Positions 7,151 to 14,899 of a stretch of DNA of 23,333 nt are shown in pieces. The notes below the pieces were generated by a model, which had not been told where the DNA came from, ran no database searches, and saw only the letters and a program-made list of their open reading frames with translations. A program made the position numbers and the translations under genes. Source of the DNA: JANYJJ01 sp038241115 (GTDB lineage: Bacteria; Pseudomonadota; Gammaproteobacteria; Burkholderiales; Burkholderiaceae_C); NCBI GenBank assembly GCA_038241115.1, contig JBBRGA010000042.1:1-23333 (forward strand). The letters run 5' to 3'. Numbering within the stretch: position 1 is the first letter of the stretch; every line of letters starts with the position of its first letter.

Positions 7151-8530
7151 ATGTCCATCTCAATCGCCGCGTCGAGCGGCAGCGCTTCCAGAAATCGATA
7201 TTCCTTTCATTTACTGTCGCTCGCAGTCGTTGTGCTATCGGCCTGCTCGACTCAAAAGTACACCGTTGACGACGGCCGCAAGGTTGATGAAGCGCTGCTT
7301 GAGTCCATGCGCCACTACGGTGCTGGAGAGCGATCACTGCGCCCCGCCATCGTTCGCTCAGCCGAGCTGAAAGACGCAGCCTGTGACGTGCAGTGGGAAT
7401 TGCCAATCGCTGTGGCGACCAGCTACGGCTGGAGTGAAGACGATCGAGTGGCCTGGGTGCGCGCGTTGGGTGTTGACGAACGATTGACCATCACCGGTAC
7501 CCATCCGACAGGCCTTTTGCGGGTCGGCGACAAGCTGGTTGAAATTGCCGGGTTCAAAACCGACAACGCCGAGAAAATGACGCTGGCCTTGGCTGAACGT
7601 CGCGACCAAGGCAAGCCCTTTGACGTAAAAACACTAGCGGGTCAAACCGCTCGCCTCGAGCCTTTCAAAGTGTGTCGTGGCTACGCGCGATTTGCCCCAC
7701 CCGGTACCCCCAATGCGCAGGACTACCACTGGTTGCTCAGTTTGCACCCCATCGAGGTGTCTGCAGCAGGCCTGACGGACGACGAAGCCTTGTGGACCGT
7801 GCTGTGGTCACAGGGCCTTTCTGAAGAAGGCGGCGCGCGCATGAAAACTTACCACTACGGCGTGAAGCTCATCGGCACGCTGTATGACATTGCCACTATC
7901 GCGTCGGGTCTCAAAGGCGCCGCGCTGGCTGCTGAGGCGGCCGTGCTGGCGGCCAAGTCGGCAGCTGCGGCGGCTGCCACCGAAATACTCAAGCGCCAAT
8001 TGCTCGAGCAAGCCCAAGCCCTGGCGCAGCGTCGCATTCGCGATTCTTTGACGGATGTGGCCAAACAATTGACGCAGAAACAGGTGGTGGGTGCCATGCA
8101 AATGGCCGCGGCGCACCGAACCTCTTTGTCGGGTGTGGCGCGCGTGGCGGCCACCGTGTTCGACCGCGCCGATACTTGGGCCTACACGCGCATGCAAACC
8201 CTGCAAGCCGATCCTTTTGCGGGAGCGCGCTTGCACCAAAAACTCATTGAGAACGGCGCCACATCAAATGCCTTGGTCTTGGATCCTGAGCGCATGCAGT
8301 CGCTCGATAAACTGGTGCAAAGCCAAGGCCGGGGCGATGAACTGGTCGCCGCACTGAAGGGCCTGCGAGCCGGCTCATTGGTGGTGGAAGACGATGACAT
8401 GCCGCTGGCCTCGAAGCCCGCTGCGTTCAGTTTTGACGATGCCGCCGAAGCCGCCAGCACCTTGCCGTTTGCGCGAGGTTTGATCGACGGCATGTTGGAC
8501 CTTCCTGTGGAGTCGAAGAAAGCAAGATGA
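7151..8530 (+). CDS. Lipoprotein resembling an M48 metallopeptidase without zinc site (pseudo-peptidase, PDZ-like segment)
   Basis: A 459-residue product with basic n-region (Arg14, Arg16), hydrophobic core, and lipobox LSAC with Cys32, so a predicted lipoprotein. A PDZ-like segment follows (about residues 105-170, core TGLLRVGDKLVEIAGF), flanked by Cys78 and Cys175. The layout up to VSAAGLTDDEALWTVLW is that of M48 family lipoproteins. Where those have HExxH, this protein has SQGLS at residues 220-224. Where they have the third ligand in a F(E/D)READ motif, this has FDRADTWAY at 337-345. Between the two lies an Ala-rich helical stretch (255-295). I infer an inactive relative with a binding or scaffold role. 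ATG at 7151 preferred over TTG at 7136; ribosome site weak. The stop overlaps the next start (ATGA). Confidence 0.7.
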   Translation: MSISIAASSGSASRNRYSFHLLSLAVVVLSACSTQKYTVDDGRKVDEALLESMRHYGAGERSLRPAIVRSAELKDAACDVQWELPIAVATSYGWSEDDRVAWVRALGVDERLTITGTHPTGLLRVGDKLVEIAGFKTDNAEKMTLALAERRDQGKPFDVKTLAGQTARLEPFKVCRGYARFAPPGTPNAQDYHWLLSLHPIEVSAAGLTDDEALWTVLWSQGLSEEGGARMKTYHYGVKLIGTLYDIATIASGLKGAALAAEAAVLAAKSAAAAAATEILKRQLLEQAQALAQRRIRDSLTDVAKQLTQKQVVGAMQMAAAHRTSLSGVARVAATVFDRADTWAYTRMQTLQADPFAGARLHQKLIENGATSNALVLDPERMQSLDKLVQSQGRGDELVAALKGLRAGSLVVEDDDMPLASKPAAFSFDDAAEAASTLPFARGLIDGMLDLPVESKKAR

Positions 8531-10371
8531 ACATTGCCGCGCGCGTTTTTCTCAATGGGCTGTTGGCTGCGACGCTTTTCGCTCCGACGGTTTGGGTTTG
8601 GGCTCAAACGGCTGCGCCGCCCTCTCCCGAAGCTGCGCCTGCACCTTTACCCTCGCTGTTTCCAGGTCCATCGCCAGTGCAAGTGCAAATGCCCGGTACG
8701 CCGTCGTCCGCCGCGCCCGCGCCCGGTGCCGCCGCTGCTCCTGCGTTTCCGGTTAACGGCTGCCGACCGGTCACCGATCAGGCCATGTCGGCTGACTTCA
8801 AAGCCGCCAGCGCGCAGTCCCAGCGCAAAGGCGCTGACGAGTTGTCTGCTTTGTTCGATGACGCCATCAACCTGTGGCAACGTGCCGGTGATGCCTGCAC
8901 CGGACGCGCCAAAGACCGCGCGCTGCGCAACCTGCAGGACAGCCGCAAATCACGCAGTGCCTTGAGTGAATTACTGGACTCTGGTGCGCAGTGCGCCAGT
9001 ACCCAAAAAGACGCCGATGCGCTGCACGATCTTGCCAAGCTGGCCTCCACTGAACGCCGCTGGTTGGACGCGTCGCTGCTTTATCGCAAGGCCGAAAACA
9101 TGTGGGAAGTGGCTGCCGAAAGCTGCACCGGCGGTCTGCAGCAACAGGCGCTGAAGCGTCGCGAGGAAGCCGAGACCGACGGCCACAACACCGAGTTTTG
9201 CGCACCCTTGTTTGATCGCGCGCGCGGCCTTTCGCAAAAGCTGCGCGCCTCTGCTGGCGCGCCGAATGATGAAAAAGTGCGAGCCTCCATGCTGACCGAA
9301 ACCGCCTGGCGCGACGCCGCCCTCCAATGCCGTGGCAGCGCTTTGGAGTCGGCACGAAACAATGCACAAACCGTGGCTCGAGAACGCGGCACAGCCTGGG
9401 TCGCTGCGCGCGAGGCAGGCGCAGTGCCGCTGGCTTCGATGACCGCTGCGTCTGCCGCTGTGGTCGCGTCCGCGGTTGCTTCGGCGACGTCTTTGCGTGC
9501 GGCAACGCCTGAACCGTTGGCCTTGGCAGCACCGTCGCTGGCAGCGGCCTCTGGCGGCAAGGCGGCAGCAAGTGCCTCGGGCGGTGCCACCGTGCCTGCT
9601 GCCACGGCCATCAAGTCGTCGAACAGCAAACCCGCAAGCATTGCGTCCGGAGATTTTTCGGCGGGCACTGCGCGTTTTTCAGGCAACTTCTTCGTTGACG
9701 GGGACGGCACCACTTACTCGGGTCGAGGCAAAGTGGTTTGGGAAAACGGTGACAGCTACGAAGGCAGCTTGGTCAAAGGGCAACGCGAAGGCGAGGGGCA
9801 ATTTGTCTGGGCCAGCGGTCAGCGCTATTCCGGCGATTGGGAGCGAGACCAACCACGCGGCTCGGGGGTTTTGCAGTTCACCAATGGCAACCGTTACCAA
9901 GGCCGCATAGAGGACGGTTTGCCGCACGGCCAAGGCGTCATGAAATACGCCTCGGGCGATGAATTCACCGGCCAACTGCAACGCGGCTCTCCGAACGGTC
10001 GAGGCGTGTACGCCTGGGCTGCTGGGCAGCGCTTTGAGGGTGAATGGATGCAAGGCGTCGCACAGGGCGCCGGCACGCTCAAATTTGCCAACGGCGATGT
10101 CTTTGAAGGACCCGTTCGCGACGGCGTGCCTCACGGCAGTGGTCGCTTGGTTTACGCCAACGGCGACGTCTACATCGGCAACTTCAAAGGTGGCCGACCT
10201 GACGGCGAGGGCCGCTTCGCCTGGAAACTGGGCGACTCTTACAACGGGCAATGGCGTGATGGTTTGAAAGACGGCACGGGCGTCATGACCTGGGCCAACG
10301 GAGATCGTTGGGAAGGCCGCTTCTTTAAAGACGAGCAGGCCGAAGGGCAATTGATCCGCAAGCCGGGGTGA
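8527..10371 (+). CDS. Secreted MORN-repeat protein with three Cys-paired N-terminal modules
   Basis: A 614-residue protein. Residues 1-26 form a signal peptide (ending VWVWA). A Pro/Ala-rich linker (27-76) follows, then three similar modules bounded by Cys79-Cys124, Cys156-Cys200 and Cys225-Cys268. Each has a Trp exactly seven residues before its second Cys (W117, W193, W261). An Ala/Ser linker spans about 286-380. From about 397 to 607 come nine MORN repeats with a 23-residue period (pattern G-x-G-x3-aromatic-x2-G-x3-aromatic-x-G). MORN repeats bind lipid or protein partners, but their bacterial roles are mostly unknown. The even Cys count suits disulfides in the periplasm or outside. It overlaps the upstream lipoprotein gene by ATGA and the next gene by GTGA, so co-translation is likely. 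Confidence 0.85.
   Translation: MNIAARVFLNGLLAATLFAPTVWVWAQTAAPPSPEAAPAPLPSLFPGPSPVQVQMPGTPSSAAPAPGAAAAPAFPVNGCRPVTDQAMSADFKAASAQSQRKGADELSALFDDAINLWQRAGDACTGRAKDRALRNLQDSRKSRSALSELLDSGAQCASTQKDADALHDLAKLASTERRWLDASLLYRKAENMWEVAAESCTGGLQQQALKRREEAETDGHNTEFCAPLFDRARGLSQKLRASAGAPNDEKVRASMLTETAWRDAALQCRGSALESARNNAQTVARERGTAWVAAREAGAVPLASMTAASAAVVASAVASATSLRAATPEPLALAAPSLAAASGGKAAASASGGATVPAATAIKSSNSKPASIASGDFSAGTARFSGNFFVDGDGTTYSGRGKVVWENGDSYEGSLVKGQREGEGQFVWASGQRYSGDWERDQPRGSGVLQFTNGNRYQGRIEDGLPHGQGVMKYASGDEFTGQLQRGSPNGRGVYAWAAGQRFEGEWMQGVAQGAGTLKFANGDVFEGPVRDGVPHGSGRLVYANGDVYIGNFKGGRPDGEGRFAWKLGDSYNGQWRDGLKDGTGVMTWANGDRWEGRFFKDEQAEGQLIRKPG
9718..10347 (+). repeat. Nine degenerate 69-base tandem repeats coding MORN motifs
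   Basis: The coding sequence repeats every 69 bases (23 residues). Codons for GGC-GAG/GGC-GGG-x-(F/Y/W) and AAC-GG(C/T)-GA(C/T) recur, for example around 9742, 10090, 10159 and 10297. The units differ too much for recent expansion, but AACGGCGA(C/T)GTCT recurs at positions near 10090 and 10159, so neighbouring units 6 and 7 are the most alike. Confidence 0.75.
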
Positions 10372-11486
10372 ACGTGGAGTCTGTCGATGCCGCCGTGATT
10401 GGCGCTGGGGTGATCGGCTTGGCCGTAGGCAGGGCGCTTGCGGCGCGCGGTTTGGAAACCGTGGTGTTGGAACGTGCTCAGGCCATAGGCACCGAAACCA
10501 GCTCGCGCAACAGCGAGGTCATTCACGCCGGCTTGTACTACCCCACCGGATCGAACAAAGCACGCCTCTGCGTGGCTGGCCGCGAACGGCTTTACAACTA
10601 CTGTGAATCCCGCGGCGTGGCGCACCGGCGTTGCGGCAAATTGTTGGTAGCGACTGATGAATCGCAGTGGCCGGACTTGCAGCGTTTGCATGCCCAGGCT
10701 TTGGCCAACGGGGTGAGTGACGTGCAGTGGCTCAGCGGCGCGCTGGCGCGTGACATGGAGCCTGCTTTGGTGGCCAGCGCAGCCCTGTGGTCGCCTTCTA
10801 CCGGCATCATTGACAGCCACGCTTTGATGTTGGCCCTGCAAGGCGATTTGGAGCGGCACGGCGGCGCCTTGGCATTGCGGGCGCCGGTGTTGTCAGCCGC
10901 GCTCGCCGGGCACGCTCACGTGCTGCAAGTGGGCGGTGAAGCACCGATGGAATTGGCCGCAACATATGTGGTGAACGCGGCAGGGTTGTGGGCCCCGGGT
11001 TTGGCGACGAACCTGCTCACAGGCGTTGGCTTAAGGGGTGTGCCCACGGCCGCTTACGCCAAAGGCAATTACTTTTCGCTGTCCGCGCCCGCGCCCTTCA
11101 GTCGCCTGATTTACCCGTTGCCGCAAGCCGCAGGTTTGGGCGTGCACCTCACGCTGGATCTGGCGGGGCAAGCGCGCTTTGGGCCCGATGTGCAGTGGAT
11201 CACCCCGACCACACCGGCCGACATTGACTACAGCGTAGACCCAGCCAGAGCCGACGGGTTTGAAGCGGCCATCCGAAGCTATTGGCCCGGTTTGCCCGAC
11301 GGCGCGTTGCAGCCCTCTTACAGCGGCGTGCGGCCGAAAATCAGCAGCGGCCACGATTTTGAATTCCATGGCCCTCAAGATCACGGGATGGCCGGCTTGG
11401 TGAGCCTGTTCGGCATTGAATCGCCGGGCTTGACGGCTTGCCTGGCGATCGCGGACGAAGTGGTTGCCCTGTTGGGGCTGGACTGA
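10368..11486 (+). CDS. FAD-dependent oxidoreductase, L-2-hydroxyglutarate oxidase (LhgO)-like
   Basis: A 372-residue protein of the DAO (D-amino-acid oxidase fold) family. The dinucleotide-binding motif GAGVIGLAVGRALA is at residues 12-25, followed by an acidic strand end (VVLERA). The segment SSRNSEVIHAGLYYPTGSNKARLC closely follows the NSGVIHAGIYY pattern of L-2-hydroxyglutarate oxidase/dehydrogenase. A C-terminal GIESPGLTACLAIAD also fits that group. The substrate is probably a 2-hydroxy acid, but this is inference. It starts at a GTG that overlaps the TGA of the MORN gene (GTGA), so it is probably co-transcribed although its role looks unrelated. It ends 12 bases before the convergent bpt gene. 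Confidence 0.85.
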   Translation: MNVESVDAAVIGAGVIGLAVGRALAARGLETVVLERAQAIGTETSSRNSEVIHAGLYYPTGSNKARLCVAGRERLYNYCESRGVAHRRCGKLLVATDESQWPDLQRLHAQALANGVSDVQWLSGALARDMEPALVASAALWSPSTGIIDSHALMLALQGDLERHGGALALRAPVLSAALAGHAHVLQVGGEAPMELAATYVVNAAGLWAPGLATNLLTGVGLRGVPTAAYAKGNYFSLSAPAPFSRLIYPLPQAAGLGVHLTLDLAGQARFGPDVQWITPTTPADIDYSVDPARADGFEAAIRSYWPGLPDGALQPSYSGVRPKISSGHDFEFHGPQDHGMAGLVSLFGIESPGLTACLAIADEVVALLGLD

Positions 11487-11514
11487 ATTCGAGCCTCCTC
11501 AGGCCTGCGAATTC
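11485..11514. terminator. Hairpin shared by the convergent gene ends (possible bidirectional terminator)
   Basis: GAATTCG (11485-11491) is the reverse complement of CGAATTC (11508-11514), and inside it GCCT (11493-11496) pairs with AGGC (11501-11504) around a CCTC loop. It spans the last base pairs of both convergent genes. A clear T-run is missing on both strands, so it may only slow polymerase or protect 3' ends. Confidence 0.5.
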
Positions 11515-12272
11515 TTGACAGTCAACACGGGCTCGTTGACCCATTCGCCGTCAAGCAGCTGTTGATGCGGCCGATAATGCGCTTTGTAGGCCATTTTGTT
11601 GCTTTCGGCGATCCAGTAACCCAAGTAAACGTGAGGCAACTTCAGCAGTTTGGTTTGCTCGATCTGCCACATCACGTTGAAGGTTCCGTAGCTCGTGTTG
11701 GGCTCGGGCTCGTAGAAGGTGTAGACGGCCGACAAGCCGTCGTTCAGCACGTCCAGGATGGAAACCATTTTCAACTTGCCCAAGCCGTTGTTCACGCCCG
11801 CAACGCCAGGCTCGCGAAACTCGACCAAGCGTGAATTCACGCGGGTTTGCAACAAGAACTGGGTGTACTGATCGACGCTGTCGTGATCCATGCCACCGCC
11901 GCTGTGGCGACCGCTTTGGTAGCGCAGATACAGCTCGTAATGTTCGGCCACAAAACCCAGTCGCAGCACGCGCGCTTGAAGGCTGTCGTGGGCTTTCCAT
12001 GCGCGGCGTTGGCTGCGCGTGGGCACGAAGGTGGCCACCGGCACACGCAGCGGTACGCAGGCACGGCAGCCGTCGCAAAACGGACGGTAGGTGAACATGC
12101 CGCTGCGCCGAAAACCGTTGGAAACCAGCGCTGAGTAAGCGTCAGAGTTGATGAGGTGACTCGGCGTGGCCACCTGTGAACGTGCCTGCCGCCCGTCCAC
12201 GTAACTGCACGGGTAAGGCGCAGTGGCGTAGAACTGAAGCGATGCGAGGGGAAGTTCTTTGGGGTGCGTCAC
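11499..12272 (-). CDS. bpt: Aspartate/glutamate leucyltransferase (bacterial protein transferase)
   Basis: Transfers leucine from Leu-tRNA to proteins with N-terminal Asp or Glu, making them ClpS/ClpAP substrates in the bacterial N-degron pathway. The family is related to eukaryotic arginyltransferase ATE1 and is often annotated as arginyltransferase. The 257-residue protein begins LPLASLQFYATAPYPCSYVDGR. It carries the N-terminal ATE cysteines Cys22, Cys66, Cys69 and Cys72 (PFCDGCRACVPLRV). The C-terminal domain has the conserved SYGTFNVMWQIE and YLGYWIAES segments. The start is GTG, 15 bases after the aat stop, with no clear ribosome site, so translation may depend on the upstream gene. Confidence 0.94.
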   Translation of the reverse strand: MTHPKELPLASLQFYATAPYPCSYVDGRQARSQVATPSHLINSDAYSALVSNGFRRSGMFTYRPFCDGCRACVPLRVPVATFVPTRSQRRAWKAHDSLQARVLRLGFVAEHYELYLRYQSGRHSGGGMDHDSVDQYTQFLLQTRVNSRLVEFREPGVAGVNNGLGKLKMVSILDVLNDGLSAVYTFYEPEPNTSYGTFNVMWQIEQTKLLKLPHVYLGYWIAESNKMAYKAHYRPHQQLLDGEWVNEPVLTVKNSQA

Positions 12273-12287
12273 GTTGCAATTTTTCGT

Positions 12288-13031
12288 CTAGTCGCTGTGG
12301 GGTTTCAGGTGGGCCCACAGTCGCGGATGATAGGTCCAGTCGTTGATGTCAGGCTCCGTGAGGCGGGGGGTCAGGAGCGCTTCAAAGTCGGTGCGACTTA
12401 GTTCACGCCCACCCATGGAAGTGAGGTGCTCGGTGCGTTGTTGGCAGTCGATCAAGTCCACGCCGTTCTCGCGACAAAAACAGACCAGCGCAGCGAGTGC
12501 GATTTTCGACGCGTCGGTGCGCCGTGCAAACATGGATTCGCCGAAAAACATGCGCCCAAAACTTACGCCGTACAAGCCGCCGGTCAGCTCGCCGTCCATC
12601 CAAACTTCAAAGCTGTGGGCGCGGCCTACTTTGTTCCAGGCGGCGTAAGCGTCGATCATTTCTTCAACGATCCAGGTGCCTTCTTGACCCTCACGCGGCG
12701 CGTTGGCGCAGGCCTGCATCACGCTGCGGAAGTCACTGTCGATGCGCAACTCACAACCCGGGCTGTGATTGAAGCGCGTGACGGTTTTTCGCAGGGATTT
12801 GGACAGCTTGAACTCACTCACCCTCAGCACCATGCGCGGGTTGGGTGACCACCACAAGATTGGCTGGCCCTCGCTGTACCAAGGAAAAACGCCTTTGAGG
12901 TAAGCCTCGGTCAAGCGCTGAGGTGTCAGCTCGCCGCCGGCGGCCAGCAGGCCCGGCGCTTCGCTGCCAGCCGCCAAGGCAGTGGAGGTGTCTGGCAGCG
13001 GGGTGGACGGATTGGTGAGCCAAGGAATCAT
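12288..13031 (-). CDS. aat: Leucyl/phenylalanyl-tRNA--protein transferase
   Basis: Adds Leu or Phe from charged tRNA to proteins with N-terminal Arg or Lys, creating primary destabilising residues recognised by ClpS. The 247-residue protein has all family blocks: AYLKGVFPWY (residues 43-52), ILWWSPNPRMVL (58-69), GTWIVEEMIDAY, and GGLYGVSFGRMFFGESMF before SKIALAAL. It lies directly upstream of bpt, so this operon covers both basic and acidic N-terminal residues. ClpS and ClpA are not in the window. The gene begins 45 bases after the small AtuA-like gene and may be read through from it. Confidence 0.95.
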   Translation of the reverse strand: MIPWLTNPSTPLPDTSTALAAGSEAPGLLAAGGELTPQRLTEAYLKGVFPWYSEGQPILWWSPNPRMVLRVSEFKLSKSLRKTVTRFNHSPGCELRIDSDFRSVMQACANAPREGQEGTWIVEEMIDAYAAWNKVGRAHSFEVWMDGELTGGLYGVSFGRMFFGESMFARRTDASKIALAALVCFCRENGVDLIDCQQRTEHLTSMGGRELSRTDFEALLTPRLTEPDINDWTYHPRLWAHLKPHSD

Positions 13032-13076
13032 GACTTGATTTTTACTTGCCGGCTTTCGGTACTTCGCGCGAAAGGT

Positions 13077-13451
13077 TTACGGTGGCTCTGGCCACCACCC
13101 TGCGCGCGCCTGCGCTTGGCACAGCGCCCACTCTGGCTCACTCAAGTTGATGGTCATTCGCAGCAAAGCGCCGGCCATGGATTTACCCAAATTGTCTGAC
13201 CGCAAATTGCGCGCACCACCGCCTTGCAGTGCGTCTTTTAGCACCAGTTTGATGGCCAGCAAATTGGCCAGTGGCCAGCAATCCACTTCGCCTGGCAACC
13301 AAGGCGCAAAGTGAGCTTGCACGGTTTGCGCGGTGACCTCGCGCCGCAGCACGGCATAGCCTGCCTCGTTCCACGCAAACAGACCAAAGTCGACCCAATC
13401 GGCTTTGTCGCCACTTCGGGCGTGGGCGATATCGGCGAGGCGAATTTGCAT
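13077..13451 (-). CDS. AtuA-like C-terminal domain protein (separate subunit)
   Basis: A 124-residue protein that begins MQIRLADIAHARSGDKADW and continues through the conserved pattern VDCWPLANLLAIKLVLKDALQGGGARNLRSD-LGK. In long AtuA-family proteins (DUF1446, about 600 residues) this ARSGDKG-type block is the C-terminal domain. Here it is a separate gene whose ATG shares one base with the TGA of the upstream AtuA gene (TGATG). The two products together give about 606 residues, matching the fused form, so I infer they act as a complex. Catalytic role unknown. Confidence 0.8.
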   Translation of the reverse strand: MQIRLADIAHARSGDKADWVDFGLFAWNEAGYAVLRREVTAQTVQAHFAPWLPGEVDCWPLANLLAIKLVLKDALQGGGARNLRSDNLGKSMAGALLRMTINLSEPEWALCQAQARAGWWPEPP

Positions 13452-14899
13452 CAGGTTTCCAACAATTCGATGCGCACTTGCTGAGCCACCACGTCGCGTG
13501 AAATCAAGGTCGGCCAGATGCCCAAAAGTTCACCGGTGGCGCGCAGCCCGTTGAATCCGCAGGTGTAGGCCGGGCCGCTCAAACCCATCCAGGGAAACAG
13601 TCGGCCGAAGCCCTCAGCGGCGGCCTTGGTAGGTGTTCTCAGCACCATGCGCATCCAGACTTCGTTCAAGTCAGCGAGTTGCTCTGGCATTGGCGCCAGC
13701 GCGCCGTGCGCCGAGTTGAGTCCGGGGTATTCCACAAACAATTCATCAAACGGTACGCGCTTGTCGGCCAGTTGAGTTTTCACCATTGCCAGGGCGACCT
13801 GCGCTTTGGCGTAGGCATCGGGCCAGCTGTATCCCCACGTCACCTCCGCCTTGTAGCCGTCGCTGTAGCCGGCCACCACTTTGAGCTGCTCGGGCGGCGC
13901 ACGCCCGGTGGCGCCGGTGAGGCGGACGCGATCATTTTGCAGATCCTCAATGTGGATGGTCGACATGTCCAGTTCCACGTCGGGTGACAAGTACGCGTGC
14001 GGGTTGTGCACTTCGTACAAAAGCTGCTGACGCACGGTGTCAAAGTTCACTCGGCCGCCGGTTCCGGGCGGTTTGGTGATCACTGCCGATCCGTCAGATT
14101 GCACCTCGGCGATGGGGTAGCCAATGTGCGCCAAATCGGGAATCGCTTGCCACGCTTTCAAGCTGCCGAAGTTGCCACCGCTGCCTTGGCCTGAGCATTC
14201 CAGCAAGTGGCCTACTGTCAGGCCCTGGGCCAATTTGTTGAGGTCATCAGCGCTGATGGCATCTTCCAGCTTCCATCCGAATTCATGCACCAAAGGCGCC
14301 AGGAATAAAGCAGCATCGGCCACGCGCCCGGTGACGACGATGTCTGCACCTTGCGAAAGCGCGTTCACGATGGGCCGCGCGCCGAGGTAGGCGTTGGCGA
14401 ACACCAAGCGGTCCCGCACCGCGCTGATAAGGCTGCCGTTAAAAAGGTGATTGAAGCTTGTTGTGGACGCCGAGCCTGTGATGAAGGCCAGCACATCGTC
14501 CCCGCTGACGACGGCAATGCGCGCCTTCCAGCCGCGCGCGGCGAACGCGGCCTGCAGTGCCGCACCCGCGCCTGCCGGATTCAGTCCACCGGCATTGCAA
14601 ATGAAACGTGCGCCGCACTGTTGCATCAACGGCCAGAGACGCAGCAACATCGGCACCACGTCGCGTGCGTAGCCCAGAGTGGCGTCGCGCTGGCGGTCTT
14701 TTTGAAGAATGGCCAGGGTGAGTTCGGCCAGGTGATCGCTAACGACAAAGTTGGCTTCGCATGCGCGCATGTTTTTCAGGCTGGCCACCACAGGCTCCCA
14801 CGAATCTCCGTAAAAGCCCAAGCCGGCAGCGATGTGCGCGGTTTTTTTTATGTCCGCGTCGGTGGCTGTTGTCTTCACTGATGTCGTGCCAGATCTCAT
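13451..14899 (-). CDS. AtuA/DUF1446 family protein (N-terminal part of split AtuA)
   Basis: A 482-residue protein with the family start AHIAAGLGFYGDSWEP (residues 21-36), then FICNAGGLNPAGAGAAL and a GADIVVTGRVADAALFLAPL segment typical of DUF1446. Founder AtuA is needed for growth on citronellol in Pseudomonas, yet its reaction is unknown. Relatives occur beside acyl-CoA dehydrogenase and biotin-dependent carboxylase genes. Here those two functions are encoded 7 kb away on the same strand. The ATG at 14899 has only a weak purine-rich ribosome site (GGAAATTCAGG upstream). The stop overlaps the start of the small partner by one base. It diverges from livH across 118 bases. Confidence 0.85.
   Translation of the reverse strand: MRSGTTSVKTTATDADIKKTAHIAAGLGFYGDSWEPVVASLKNMRACEANFVVSDHLAELTLAILQKDRQRDATLGYARDVVPMLLRLWPLMQQCGARFICNAGGLNPAGAGAALQAAFAARGWKARIAVVSGDDVLAFITGSASTTSFNHLFNGSLISAVRDRLVFANAYLGARPIVNALSQGADIVVTGRVADAALFLAPLVHEFGWKLEDAISADDLNKLAQGLTVGHLLECSGQGSGGNFGSLKAWQAIPDLAHIGYPIAEVQSDGSAVITKPPGTGGRVNFDTVRQQLLYEVHNPHAYLSPDVELDMSTIHIEDLQNDRVRLTGATGRAPPEQLKVVAGYSDGYKAEVTWGYSWPDAYAKAQVALAMVKTQLADKRVPFDELFVEYPGLNSAHGALAPMPEQLADLNEVWMRMVLRTPTKAAAEGFGRLFPWMGLSGPAYTCGFNGLRATGELLGIWPTLISRDVVAQQVRIELLET

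Noticed and set aside
9718..10347. CRISPR-like periodicity
   Set aside because: The 69-base period is in-frame coding MORN repeats with no separate spacers, and no cas genes are present.
9679..10350. Minus-strand frame with periodic composition
   Set aside because: The period comes from the MORN repeats of the real gene on the plus strand.
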